DNA from: Massospora cicadina
Lineage: Eukaryota > Entomophthoromycota > Entomophthoromycetes > Entomophthorales > Entomophthoraceae
DNA: 64,000 bases
Assembly (NCBI GenBank): GCA_022478985.1
Contig: JAKSZP010007892.1
Span: 310,001-374,000 of the forward strand
Reading direction: 5' to 3'
Shown here: positions 20,846-30,956 of the stretch, piece after piece
Layout of the letters: every line of letters starts with the position of its first letter
Position numbering within the stretch: position 1 is the first letter of the stretch
Position numbers and translations under genes: made by a program
The notes under the pieces: model-generated
What the model saw: only the letters and a program-made list of their open reading frames with translations
The model's database searches: none
What the model was told of the DNA's origin: nothing

Positions 20846-22786
20846 TTTATAAAACTGAGGTAAGCTGACCAGTGGATGGACATTACCAAACTAAAACTAA
20901 AATCATAATAAAATAAAAATAACAATTCAAACAAAACGCCCAAAATGGATGGATCAATTGAATTGTACCTAACAAAATATCCAACCAGGTGGGCAGCGAA
21001 TACTTCTATCCCTCCATGGTGGACAGGGAGGGGGGATTGGGGGGCTCATCTTCAGCCACATCCATCTCATTCCAGAATAGGGTGCATGTTAAGGCAGATA
21101 GTAAGGGTGTGGGGTCATCAGTGGCATGGGGTTCGATATCCTTGATGACTGGAACTTCCAAATAGTTGCCAGCCATCATTATACCAACGATATATTTGCC
21201 CAAAGCGTCTTCAGCTTTGAGGCGGGCATCTGGAAATTTAACAAACGTGGCAATGTTGGTTTGGGTTATTTTTGCTTTTGGATTCCGTGCTACTGTTACC
21301 ACGTTCTGGATGGCTTCAGTGACATTTTTGTGTAAAATTTTCATGTTGATCTTACTTTGTGGAGTAAGATTTATGAGGATGATGGGAGGTGGAATTCCTC
21401 CTGCAAGCGCAGCCACAGATTTGGTGGCAGCTTTGCAAAGGGATGTCAATCTGGTGTGGTGGCTGCTTCTACTGCAAGCTGGTGGTTGCTGTAGAACAGT
21501 TTGGTGTTAGGTTGTGGGACATACTTCTGAGGTGGGAATTTTGCATCCCATTCTGTGTTACAGAGCTGCTCAAGTTTCAGCATCAGGTCTTCAATGACAT
21601 TACCTGATTTGTCAATTTCATCTAATAATTCCCATGGATTTTGGTTGAATTGGATTGGGGAATCAGCGTACAGTTGAGGTTTGTTAAATTCGTTTGTGGA
21701 TGCATGGGATCAAACTGGGATATAATCTGATGTTTGGTTGGATAAAAATATTTGTGGCATTGGGGCAAGGTGGGTGCTGATTGGTGGCTGCAGGTGCAGC
21801 TGCAGCATCAGGCATTGGAGGAGGGGAAGGTAGGATCATACCCCATGTCAGAGTTGGCATGGGGTGGGTGGCGGATTGGTGGGCATTGGGCAAACTTTTG
21901 GTGTCAGTGGAAGTTTCTGAGTATAGGCATTTACGTTTTGAGCAGTCTAACTCAAAACAGGATGGACAAATTGTCCATCTGCCCTCAATGTGGGCCCAGA
22001 ACGGATGGTCAGGGGCAGATGGGATGGTGGCATGAGGGGGAATTGCTAGAGAAATTTTTATAAATTCAGGGCTGATTGTGGCATATGCCTGAGGCCAGCG
22101 AGGTGTGTGGCCCCATTTGGGACCACAAATTGCAAGATGGGGTTGGTGCCATAGGCTGCCAAACCTTCCATCAGCTCCTGGTGGAGCACTTCAGGGGGGA
22201 GGTGGGTGGGTAAACCAGCAAACTGGACCACCAAGGTGGTGTCCATTAGGAGCTGGGTCCAAGTTGTTGGGAGGGGAATATTATTAAAAATTAATGACAC
22301 CGTTGCTGCAGTGGCTGCATTGGCTTCACATGGGAAGCCAAGATCAAAGTACCCCTTATAGGGGTGGAAGTCTATAAAACAGGCTGGTGTCATCACCACC
22401 TGAGCCATTTTGATAATGGCTTGGTTGTCATAGGGGAAGAATTTCCCATATTTGACCCTAAGGCCAAAACGCATGTTGCTCTGAGGGAGCACCAGGGGGC
22501 AGCGGGGCACCACTTGGGTTCAGGTGAGATGGGCATCAAGATCCTTGAGAGGAACAAATTTTCCCAAGGGTTTGGAATGACTGGGCAAGCCAGTCTGAGC
22601 GCATTTTCCTGTCAGATGGAAAATGGAGGGGGGAGTTTCACTGCTGCCCCACGCTGGGACAGTCAGTGGGGGATCCAATGACATCAGAGCAAGACTTAGT
22701 GTGTGATTAAGTGTTTGCTTTTAATTTACCAAAATAAATTTGCTCAGAAAGTTACACCAAGCAGAGAGAAAGTTTGATTTCTTTTC
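20846..22786 (-). mobile_element. H3: ORF1-only non-LTR retroposon
   Basis: The 1941-bp copy is on the - strand, with TSD AGCCTTATA at 20837-20845 and 22787-22795. The 3' tail complement is CCACTGGTCAGCTTACCTCA (20856-20875). Its 5' end on the - strand (ATCAAACTTTCTCTCTGCTTG) aligns with the H2 start. It contains only an ORF1-type gene. H2 and H3 lie head-out on either side of the minisatellite. Confidence 0.9.
21006..22513 (-). pseudogene. H3 ORF1-type protein, decayed
   Basis: On the - strand, 22513-22058 is open and carries LRVKYGKFFPYDNQAII, then FIDFHPYKGYFDLGF, PTTWTQLLMDTTLVVQFAGL and FVVPNGATHLAG, the clearest version of the middle domain. A short open piece, 21893-21684, lies between them. 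The region 21449-21006 carries the C-terminal domain (VVTVARNPKAKITQTNIATF, then DDPTPLLSALTC) and ends EDEPPNPPSLSTMEG, which defines the true C-terminus of the family. Frameshifts separate the pieces. The knuckle region is degraded. Confidence 0.8.
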
Positions 22787-22795
22787 AGCCTTATA

Positions 22796-23243
22796 AATAA
22801 AGTCTATAACTTAATTTTAAGCCTTTTTATACTAAAGCATACTTATTATAAAATAAATAGAATAATTATATATCCTTTTATAGACATCTATTACATTAAT
22901 AATTCTCAATAAGAATTTATCCTCAAAACATTAATTTGGTTGATAAAAACAAGTTAAACATTTTTTATTTAAAATAGAAAAATACAAATAAAATATACAT
23001 CCTTGAATTAAAATTTTCTTTAATAAAGGTTATCTAAAGAAAACCCATTATATGCAATGGTTTATTGTATAAGATATAAAACAAACCCAAAAATGTTTTA
23101 GGTTTAATTTTTATGTAATAGGCTCAATTCAAATGTTAGACTTAATAAATGATTATATAATTACTAGAAATAAGTAAATCAAAATGAAAAAAATTCAAAT
23201 GACAAATGATTATAGCAGCTAAAGTTTATAATTACCTTTTACC
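22796..23243. other. AT-rich stretch, nothing recognised
   Basis: No frame, no repeat ends and no tail motif was seen. It separates H3 from the SINE. Confidence 0.4.
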
Positions 23244-23262
23244 TTAATGCTTTTGTAGCTAA

Positions 23263-23393
23263 GGGTGGTTAGCTGAGCGGTTAAAACTGCTTCCACCCCT
23301 AGTGCAGGTTTTGAGTTTGAAACCTGTACTGGCTAAAAAATATTCTCAGTGTGGTATATTTGTCCCAAGGTCGACCCACCTTCGAATAATTTT
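23263..23393 (+). mobile_element. SINE with tRNA-like head and LINE-type 3' tail
   Basis: The 131-bp unit is flanked by TTAATGCTTTTGTAGCTAA at 23244-23262 and the same 19 bases with one change (TTAATAC...) at 23394-23412. The head reads GGTTAGCTGAGCGGTTAAAA (box A-like, as in Leu/Ser tRNAs), then GAGTTTGAAACCTG (box B-like). These are the two internal RNA polymerase III promoter boxes. The tail CCCAAGGTCGACCCACCTTC (23364-23383) then GAATAATTTT matches the tails of LineA, H2 and H4. It encodes no protein. It would be transcribed by Pol III and copied by a LINE RT. It is not a tRNA gene, because the cloverleaf is incomplete. Confidence 0.85.
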
Positions 23394-23639
23394 TTAATAC
23401 TTTTGTAGCTAATAGCACAATAAATTTACTAGTCTATGTTGTCAGAAAATTCTCAATAAAATTATAGTTAACTCTATTCTTATACAAATGATATTACTCT
23501 TGAGATTGCAAAACAAAACTAATGTAACCTAGTTATTACCAAGAGAGCTCATACTGATGTGAGCTTGAACAATTATCTCTCCTGACATGACTTAGGAATA
23601 TGGTAAATCAGCTTTACTAAGTTGACCATGAATATCTAT

Positions 23640-24215
23640 TTGATTGGCTTCAATAATTAAAATCAATATGGATTATACATTTAATAAAGATCAATCTTAA
23701 ATAAAAAATATTTTAGGTTAGTAAATCTAAAGTTATATGATAAATTACAAATCTGATTATCTTTATATGATGAAGATCAAATCTTAACACATTCTGAATT
23801 TTAGTTTAAGACAGTAAAATTAAAGTTTGAAGTAATATAAATAACCCATTTGGTTGTATCTGATATGGATCAAAATTAAAGCGTTCTGAAATCAGATTAG
23901 TGTTAATAAAAATATTGTTAGAATATTATACTTAAAAGATTATTATGATTGGCTAAATCTGTAAGATAAAGACTATAAATATTCTAAGAATTATATTAGG
24001 CTGTTAAGATTCAAATTTTGTTTATTATATCTGAAAGAGTAATTCAATTAGCTATATATTTAAAAGAGAAGAATTTTAAAAAATATAAACTCAGATTAGT
24101 TTATCAATAACAAAAGTAATATAACTTGAAAGGTATTTGACCAAAATTAAGTAACACTTGGCTGCATTTGTATTTGATCAAATTTTAAATGTATTCCAAA
24201 ATCAGGTTAAGTTAA
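23640..24215. repeat. Degenerate ~110-bp tandem repeat array, left part
   Basis: Repeated motif of the type TCTGATATGGATCAAAATTA then AAGCGTTCTGAAATCAGATTAGG occurs near 23780, 23866 and 24165 in diverged forms. The same motif continues at 36752-37220 on the other side of the nested insertions, so one array was split. The period, 80-130 bp, is uneven. No coding potential. Confidence 0.65.
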
Positions 24216-24230
24216 TAGGAAAAAAAGTTA

Positions 24231-24794
24231 AAAGGTGGTTAGCCTATCAGGTAATTATTGCTTCTACTCTAATTCAGTTAATTCTCTCTCCCAATTCGCC
24301 CAGATTTGGCCAAATCTTAATTTTTTTAAAAACACAACTCCACTTGTCATTGGCCCTCTCCATTTCACCTATCTTGATGAACCCAGTCGCTTGTTGTCCC
24401 CTCATGAGGCAGGGTTGTACCAACTCCTAATATTTTTTGGCTGTTGTTTAAATGCATCTGGGTTGGTTCTGCTAGCCCTCCCACTTCTTCAGGTCACTTT
24501 TTTCATTTAAAGACCTCACTTTACACCTCACCCACACTCAGGCCTACCTTGCCCCCTTGTGCTCACCCAGAGCAATATACAATTTGGTTTTTGGGTCAAA
24601 TATAGCAAGTTGATTTCATATCACAACAAGACTTTTACTAAATTAGCCCATGTTGTTTTGCAGCCTTCCAGCTTCATCAACTTCTGAACCTTCTAGGGGT
24701 AATTTGCACTTAGCTTCTTAAGTTAAGCCAACGCTTCAGTAGCATCTACTTTTCCTCTGGTGTTCCAGAGTATCCTAATCCAACTACTTGTACC
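24231..24794 (+). mobile_element. H4, 5' part (ORF1-only retroposon split by GyB)
   Basis: It starts after the TSD TAGGAAAAAAAGTTA (24216-24230), whose partner TAGGAACAAAAGTTA lies at 35831-35845. The translation near 24560-24680 (WVKYSKLISYHNKT, then VVLQPSSFINF) matches the H2/H3 N-terminal domain. It is interrupted at 24795 by the GyB 5' LTR. The last five bases, GTACC, are the GyB TSD. Together with 34448-35830 the element is 1947 bp. Confidence 0.85.
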
Positions 24795-25932
24795 TGTGGC
24801 GGTCAAGGCGCTGCCTGACCATCACATAGCCCTGATCCTCCTAAGGCGGGGATTGGGCTCTTAGTAGTATTAATACCAAAAATAAAATTGTAGGGCTTGA
24901 GGGCAATGACTTTAATAAATGGCATTCTGTCAAATCAGATTCTAACAAATCAATTAAGCCCTGGAGTATAGGTGGCAAGAGCTGACATAAATGGTGATCA
25001 GGCCAATCAAAGGTTGCCAACCCAAAATCAACCAAAATGAGAACTAATGAGGACAATGGCAAAGTGCAGTCCAGCGAATCAGGTGATGACTAGCTGAATT
25101 ATGCCAAAAGCTTTAATGTCAAGAACCACAGCGAGGGCAGCTCAGTGAATCAGGAGCTGCAGAGATTTCTCTGCCACTAGTCAAGAATATCAAGAGCCAC
25201 GGTGAAGGGCAGTCCAGCTATAAGGGCTGCTAAGCTGAATTATGTTAAAAATGGAAGCATTGAGACTTGAGTGGAGCAGCGGCTGAGCAAATCATAAGTT
25301 TCCAGAAAACTTCTAATGAATTTTAATATAAAAGTTTGTGATAAGGGCAACATGGAAATGCCAAGCTCTGATTTGTCCCCAGCAACAAAATTAAATGCGG
25401 AAAAGTTTCTGTGATACCTGGGTACCTAAGAAATGTTATAGTATGGGTCCAGATGGGAATATCAGAGGCTGAGATCTTGAAATAGGCCCACGGACAGCCC
25501 GCCACCCATGGATTTCATAAGAATAAATTCACCCATATCCCCCTTCTTAGTATAAATACAACCAGATGAAGGTGTTTAGGACAACTCTATATTTCTAATA
25601 TACTGAATAAAAAAAATTTAAATTAAAAAAATTAATATCTTAAAATCATTTATCAGGATTTTTGAGAAAAAGCCCTGGACTTTGAGCAACAAATGGACAA
25701 TTCCTCGGATTTTGACAGAGTAGACGCCTCTCTGTATGCTCTCTTTAGCGGATAGACTGTTATCCTCAGTGTTAGCATAATCCTTGCCATATTCCAAGGA
25801 TATATCAATAATAGCTCAGCAAGGCAACAAATGAAGGACCTGACTAAAGCTGCACTCTCCTGTTTGTGGGCCCTCTTTTAGCCCACTCGCCCAACTGTTT
25901 TGTTGCAATATGGAAGGACCCCATTTGTCACA
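24795..25932 (+). repeat. GyB 5' LTR
   Basis: The 1138-bp repeat aligns along its length with 33298-34442. Shared landmarks are GGCGCTGCCTG, GTAGGGCTTGAGGGCAA, GTATAAATACAACCAGATGAA (TATA-like) and the end TGTTGCAATATGGAAGGACC then CCATTTGTCACA. A small deletion near its start distinguishes it from the 3' copy. Confidence 0.93.
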
Positions 25933-26259
25933 TTAGACGAAGTTCTTTTAATCTCATCTCCCTTTTATGGGATGGGATGAGGAAACCCATATGAGAGAGC
26001 CCTACCCGCTTGGTATGAGCACACAACAACTCTCCAGATGGTATCTTTTCCATCCTGTTCCTGCTAAGAAAAGCCGCTCATCTCCTCCCATCCCAATGGA
26101 ACTCCGTTGCTTATGTCCAACACGTTGACACCGCGTCCAAGCTTAGAAAAGCACTGACCACAGAGGTGTTGAGTGTAATGCACAGTACCTTCTCTTGCAT
26201 CAGATTGCAGGCCTGCCTCACCGTAGTCACTGGGGAACAACAGCAGCATCACTCTAGAT

Positions 26260-26790
26260 CCCTCAGGTGATAGTGGACCTGCTGAAGAACCTGTCCATCT
26301 GGCTCACCGACCTCTTGGAAACACAGCCAGCCATACTAACCTCTCTGGAGGACTGGATCCATTTGGTTGAAAGTGCCACCACCCCAAATGCCTCTCATGA
26401 TGCCACCTGGTCAGCGCACTTGGCTCTCAGCCAAGGGAGAATGGCCGTCAAGGAGTACACCTGCTGTTCCAATTTCTAGCCAAAGCCATGAAAATGACTC
26501 CTTTCTAAGCTCACATGGATGTTTAGACAGAAACTTATCCCAGACATCCTCATGGCTATGGCCGCTACCCACATGAGGGAAATCTTGGAGGAAGAGGTCA
26601 CTGTTGCCTCCCAGGTAGAGAACCAGCTATCCTTGGCCCAACCCAGGACCCATGTGGCTGGAACTAAAGTAGATTTCGTGGATGATGCACAGAGTCAGAG
26701 CAAATCTCAAACCATGTGGGACAACAAGAGCAGGTGGACTCTGGTGAAACTGCCCCACGCCCTGCGGCTTCTGTACCAATAACTCTCAAC
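26260..26790 (+). pseudogene. GyB gag remnant
   Basis: Two overlapping frames, 26267-26479 and 26519-26782, show a helical capsid-like region (LLKNLSIWLTDLLE, LEDWIHLVE) and then KLIPDILMAMAATHMREILEEE. The start and zinc knuckle were not found. The position just after the 5' LTR and the LEDWI-type segment fit chromovirus gag, but the similarity is weak. Confidence 0.5.
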
Positions 26791-27389
26791 AGCTCAGATG
26801 GCCCCACCTACAACCTTCACTCAAACCTTTCTTGCGTTTCTTCGCTCAATAAAAGGAAACAGTCCTCCTATCAACTTATTCCGTTTACTTTATAGTGAAA
26901 AAAGAAGGAAAAAGGGGTCAAATAAAAAAAACTTTGGGCGCTAGTGGACACTATACTTAAGAAAATTACCTGGATCAGGAGTTAGCCAAGAAATTAAAAG
27001 TAAAATGTAAGAAAAGGGTACTGTGACTCCTGTGGACACCTCCAAGTCATCAGAGTGCTAAGATTGAGCCCTGGATCAAGATTTAACAGGGACTCCACCA
27101 CTTCTGGGAGAATTTTTGCGCTATCCAGAACCTGCCCCACCCCATCGTTCTGGGCATGAGATGGAGGCACAAGTACTCTCCATACTTTGATATGGAGGTG
27201 GGCCAGGTGACGCTTCACCCCAAGGGCAAGAGTTTATAACGTTAGAATTCATTATCTTGGACAGGAGCAGGCCTGACGTGAAATCTGTTCACCTAGGGAC
27301 GGAGATGGAAAGGGTAACAAAGGATTCAGAGACTATGAACACCTGTTATAGAGAAGCGTTGCCGCAACCTGTGCTCCACAGGGCCCTTT

Positions 27390-27840
27390 TGCAATTTCAT
27401 TCAAGTTCAATGGGATGCTGAGCTCACAAAAGGAAGCTCAGTTTACACCCTGAACCCCAGAGAAAGGGAAGCTCTAGACCAGTACATAAAGGATATGTTG
27501 GAGCGAGAGATGATTGGTCCTTCAAAATCACCTGTGGTATCTCCCATCCTTGTGGTCCCCAAGGCCAACAGCGTTCTCAATCCTGTTCCAACTACCACTG
27601 TTTGAATGACACAACTGAAACGGACCCCTATCCTATCCCACTTCTGGAGAGCATATTTCAGGTGATAGCTGAAAGCCAAGTGTTCTCAAAGCTGGACCTG
27701 GTTGAAGCCTTCACAAAGTGCCGGTGGTACCTGAGCACCAACAATACACGGCCTTCAATTGTCACTTAGGGGTATATGACTATGAGGTCATGCCGTTTGG
27801 TCTTAAGAACTCCCCAGCCATTTTCCAAAGGACTATAGAC
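27390..27840 (+). pseudogene. GyB reverse transcriptase, N-terminal part (cut by N1)
   Basis: The translation gives YTLNPREREALDQYIKDMLE, then EMIGPSKSPVVSPILVVPKA, DPYPIPLLESIFQ and VFSKLDLVEAF. These are the first RT blocks of gypsy elements in order. A second frame continues YDYEVMPFGLKNSPAIFQRT up to the N1 insertion. The gene resumes at 30957. The frame changes twice, so no product is possible. Confidence 0.85.
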
Positions 27841-27845
27841 CATGC

Positions 27846-28330
27846 TGTCAGGATTCTCCCTAGATTAGGTGAAAGCCTTGTTCAGAGGGAAGGTTGATAT
27901 AGCCATATGAAGGGCACAAATTTCAAATGGCCTAATAATTTTGAGAATGGTTTTTGATTCAACTAGAATACTGAATTCAGGGCTTTGCCTAAATCATGCC
28001 GAATTTGGGGAATATTAACAGACCAATTTGTTATCTAATCTTTATCCACACTTATATCTATTCCCACCTATCCCAGAATCGGGACTTTCCTACAGGTCCC
28101 ATGACTCTACCCTGATAATCCCTCTTTATCCTACTTTCATTTTTAAGCATTACAAATAGTGCTTAATTACTTTAAATAAAATACCTTTTTGCCTATCACT
28201 AGTAAAATTCTTGTTTATAGTGTTTTTGTTTAAGAGCAAAACAAGTCATGAGGTTACCCATGAAAGTGAACTTTAAAGCACACCCTTCAGATAGACGTGC
28301 CACCAATGATTCCTCCCTGGTGGCCCAAAA
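27846..28330 (+). repeat. N1 5' LTR
   Basis: 485 bp, the same length as the 3' LTR at 30467-30951. The two match at roughly nine positions in ten by eye, and most differences are transitions. The end is placed by length and by the TSD of the partner copy, since the terminal TGACA has decayed here. Confidence 0.9.
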
Positions 28331-28332
28331 AA

Positions 28333-28349
28333 TGGTGCTCCCTGCCAGG
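28333..28349 (+). other. N1 tRNA primer-binding site
   Basis: TGGTGCTCCCTGCCAGG starts two bases after the LTR, the same spacing as in GyA and GyC, and differs from their TGGTGCTCACTACAGG at few positions. It primes minus-strand synthesis from a tRNA 3' end. Confidence 0.75.
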
Positions 28350-28450
28350 TGCTTCTGAGTCACCTCAAGAACTTATTTGTTCAGAAAAAGGTTAGCAATT
28401 TAAAAACCAGATGTTGCTTCTAAATACTCTCAAACTTAAGGTCTGATGAG

Positions 28451-29158
28451 ATGGAAGAAATTTACTGTCTCAAGTTTGACTGTGTCAATGGCTATCAGGG
28501 CTTACTCAACACAGTTCAGTACTTGCTTACCAAGCTTACCTATAACCCAAAAAAGAAAACTAAGGGAAGGAAGATCTCGAGCAGCTTTATGGGCTTCAAC
28601 AGAAATCAACTTAATTTGATTGAAGACCATGATGAGAGAGCAGCTACTCAAATATTGAACAAAGCTTTCTCTAAATCTCTCAACCTCCCTAAAGTTAAAC
28701 ATTATTGTGAGCTATCTATAAATGTAGTTATAGAAATGCTCCAAAAATACCATACTAAGTTGGACCAATACCATATCAAAGAACCAAAAAGGTCCCCCTC
28801 AAATAAATTTAAAGAAAAGATAAAAACCTTAAAGTCAAAGGAGGAACCTATCAGAAAACTAGAACAGTATAGTCAAAAAATTTCAAAACTTCCAAACCCC
28901 AAACCAGAATCTAATGGAGCAGAAAGGGGTTTGACCAAAGAGGAAAAAAACTCAATACTTTACTCTGAGGATTCATATGAATACCAAGCTCATGTTAATT
29001 TTTTAAAAAGTCTTGACTTATATTGTGAGGATTTGTATGACGATGATGACCTATGCTATGCACGAGATCCTCCTTATTGTCTTCATCAATCAAATGAAAT
29101 CTATTCCTCAAGCCATTCCAAAGGAGAATTAACTGCATCAAATTCTATTTCCAATTAA
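28451..29158 (+). CDS. N1 ORF of unknown function, 235 codons
   Basis: The ORF is uninterrupted from ATG 28451 to TAA 29156. I do not recognise it. It is lysine-rich in the first two thirds (YNPKKKTKGRK; EKIKTLKSKEEPIRKLE) with a likely coiled-coil at about residues 95-150. The last third turns acidic (DLYCEDLYDDDDLCYARDPP). It has no RT, zinc-knuckle or protease motif. The same frame stays open after the stop for another 105 codons to 29474, and then a shift at a 14-A run leads to 45 more open codons. The ancestral protein may therefore have been about 390 residues. It could be a Gag-like protein specific to N1 or a captured gene. It is the least decayed frame among the elements here. Confidence 0.6.
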   Translation: MEEIYCLKFDCVNGYQGLLNTVQYLLTKLTYNPKKKTKGRKISSSFMGFNRNQLNLIEDHDERAATQILNKAFSKSLNLPKVKHYCELSINVVIEMLQKYHTKLDQYHIKEPKRSPSNKFKEKIKTLKSKEEPIRKLEQYSQKISKLPNPKPESNGAERGLTKEEKNSILYSEDSYEYQAHVNFLKSLDLYCEDLYDDDDLCYARDPPYCLHQSNEIYSSSHSKGELTASNSISN

Positions 29159-29620
29159 AATTCCCAAATCACAACTTTATTTCCTAACGTTCTTTTTATA
29201 GGTGCCCCACAAAATGGTCCAACTTATGAGACTAATGAAACTCTAACCTCTATGAGTCCACTTGACCCACCTAATTCAAAAATAGAGATTAACGATGTGT
29301 ACATAAATGATAACCTTTATTTAGGCGACCAGTACCCAATTCTTCACAATGATGTCATTTTCCACTCTGATTTAGTGAACATAAATTTGGACGAGCATCA
29401 TCTGAGCAATTGGACCAATCAAGTCAGGCAACAACATCTAGCTAAAAAAAAAAAAAAAGTGAGAATTAGCTTCTGAATTCGATGAAGGCAACAAACCTCA
29501 AAAATTTTATGGAAGTCTCAAAAGCAATTGGTGCAAAGATGCGATTAAAATTCAGGCAAAATACCTGGGACTTACCCTCACACCATTTGGGATAAGCTCA
29601 ATGACTTCTTTTTGAACAAT
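29159..29620 (+). pseudogene. Downstream continuation of the N1 ORF
   Basis: After the TAA at 29156 the same frame reads on without a stop to 29476 (GAPQNGPTYETNETL, DVYINDNLYLGDQYPIL). At a 14-A run (about 29444-29457) the frame shifts. The other frame then reads LASEFDEGNKPQKFYGSLK and stays open to about 29610. The simplest view is one longer ancestral ORF with one nonsense change and one slip in the A run. Confidence 0.55.
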
Positions 29621-29930
29621 CCTACCACTTTTCAGATTTGATGGCGCCCCTCCCAAAACCAGGCCACTTGTTACTAAAACAAAAATTCTAGATTACTCGG
29701 TTTGACGCTCAAATTGGTATAGTGCTGATCCCAACAAAAAACTAGAGTCAAGAAAAAGCAAAGCTCAATGACTCCTTTCCAGCAATGCTACCACTTTCCA
29801 ACTTCGATGGCGCCCCTCCCAAAATTGGGCCACATATTACTAAAACAAAAATTCTAGATTACTCGGTTTGACGCTCAAATTGGGATAGCACCAACCCCAA
29901 CAAAAACGAGAGTCCTAGAAAGTGAAGCTT
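29601..29930 (+). repeat. Tandem duplication in N1, 167-bp period
   Basis: Units 29601-29767 and 29768-29930 share GATGGCGCCCCTCCCAAAA and the run ATTCTAGATTACTCGGTTTG with few differences between them. Two units only. Confidence 0.88.
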
Positions 29931-30065
29931 GAGAAACTGGATGACACTACCTCTGCTACTAATGCCAACTTTTCGGCCCACTTCACATTTCCCTCTCAAA
30001 CTCTGTCACATGGCTCACTTTCAGTTGTGAGTGAGGTTTGCTTGCCCCAATCCTGAGATGATGGC

Positions 30066-30323
30066 TTGGCGTCACTTGAAGAGGCCTCCCTATTGGAACC
30101 TTCAGGGGGCCACACCTTACCATCGCCTGGTCACCTTCTAAGCTTGTGGGGTCGCTCAACCATGCTACCCACTGTTGATGACCTTTTCTCTGAGCCTTAC
30201 CTGGATCTGCTGGCAGATAAGGTGATCACAAGATGCCAGGTTCAAATGGCAAACAAAATGAACCAGAAGTTTGAAGAGGCCAAAGCCCACCTGGCCAAGA
30301 TGGCACAGGAGATGCATGAATAG
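30066..30323 (+). CDS. N1 short coiled-coil ORF, 85 codons
   Basis: The frame encodes a helical C-terminal half (MANKMNQKFEEAKAHLAKM) and, after one stop at 30321, continues IVQMEAELKASKLKIRHEA in the same frame. It looks like a coiled-coil segment such as found in gag N-termini, but I cannot identify it. It lies just upstream of the polypurine-like tract and the 3' LTR. Confidence 0.35.
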   Translation: MASLEEASLLEPSGGHTLPSPGHLLSLWGRSTMLPTVDDLFSEPYLDLLADKVITRCQVQMANKMNQKFEEAKAHLAKMAQEMHE

Positions 30324-30466
30324 ATAGTACAGATGGAGGCAGAGTTGAAGGCCTCCAAGTTGAAAATCAGGCATGAGGCTCTGTACACCACCGAACTTGA
30401 GTCCTCCATCTACCTTAACCTTCAGGTTACAACTTACTCCCCTTGGACAAGGCTTGGGGAGGGCGT

Positions 30467-30951
30467 TGTCGGGATTCTCCCTGGATTAGGTGAAAGCCTT
30501 GTCCAGGGGGAGGTCAATATAGTCATATGAAGGGCACAATTTTCAAATGGCCCAATAATTTTGAGAATGGTTTTTGATTCAACTGGAATACCAAATTTAG
30601 GGCTTTTCCTAAATTATGCAAAATTTGGGGGATATTTACATTTCCAATTTGTTATCTAATCTATATCCACACTTATATCTATTCTCACCTATCCCAGAAT
30701 CGGGACTTTACTACAGGTCCCATGACTCTACCCTGAAGATCCCTCTTTATCCTACTTTCATTTCCAAGCATTATAAATAGTGCTTAATTACTTTAGATAA
30801 AATACCTTTTTGCCTATCACTAATAAAATTCTTGTTTATAGTGTTTTTATATAAGAGCAAAACAAGTCATGAGGTTACCCATGAAAGTGAACTTTAAAGC
30901 ACACCCTTCAGATAGACATGCCACCAATGATTCCTCCCTGGTAGCCTGACA
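30467..30951 (+). repeat. N1 3' LTR
   Basis: The 485-bp copy keeps both ends, TGTCGGG and CTGACA, and is followed by the TSD CATGC. It is preceded by GGCTTGGGGAGGGCGT, a polypurine-like tract. It contains AATAAAATTC-type signals that could serve polyadenylation. Confidence 0.92.
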
Positions 30952-30956
30952 CATGC

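Larger units (their letters stand above)
27846..30951 (+). mobile_element. N1: non-autonomous LTR retroelement inside GyB RT
   Basis: The 3106-bp element has 485-bp LTRs at 27846-28330 and 30467-30951, starting TGTCAGG/TGTCGGG and ending in CA in the 3' copy (TGACA; decayed in the 5' copy). The TSD is CATGC at 27841-27845 and 30952-30956. A PBS, TGGTGCTCCCTGCCAGG, follows the 5' LTR after two bases. A purine-rich GGCTTGGGGAGGG precedes the 3' LTR. The internal 2136 bp carries no RT, protease or integrase, only an unknown ORF, a tandem duplication and a coiled-coil frame. It must use enzymes from another element. The PBS points to the GyA/GyC/GyD group. Confidence 0.94.

Noticed and set aside
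23263..23340. Functional tRNA gene
   Set aside because: The acceptor and anticodon arms do not fold properly. A TSD and LINE-type tail show it is a SINE head.
29160..29205. Intron between the two parts of the N1 ORF (TTCTTTTTATAG resembles a 3' splice site)
   Set aside because: The two parts are in the same frame with a single stop between them and no clear 5' splice site. One nonsense change explains it more simply.
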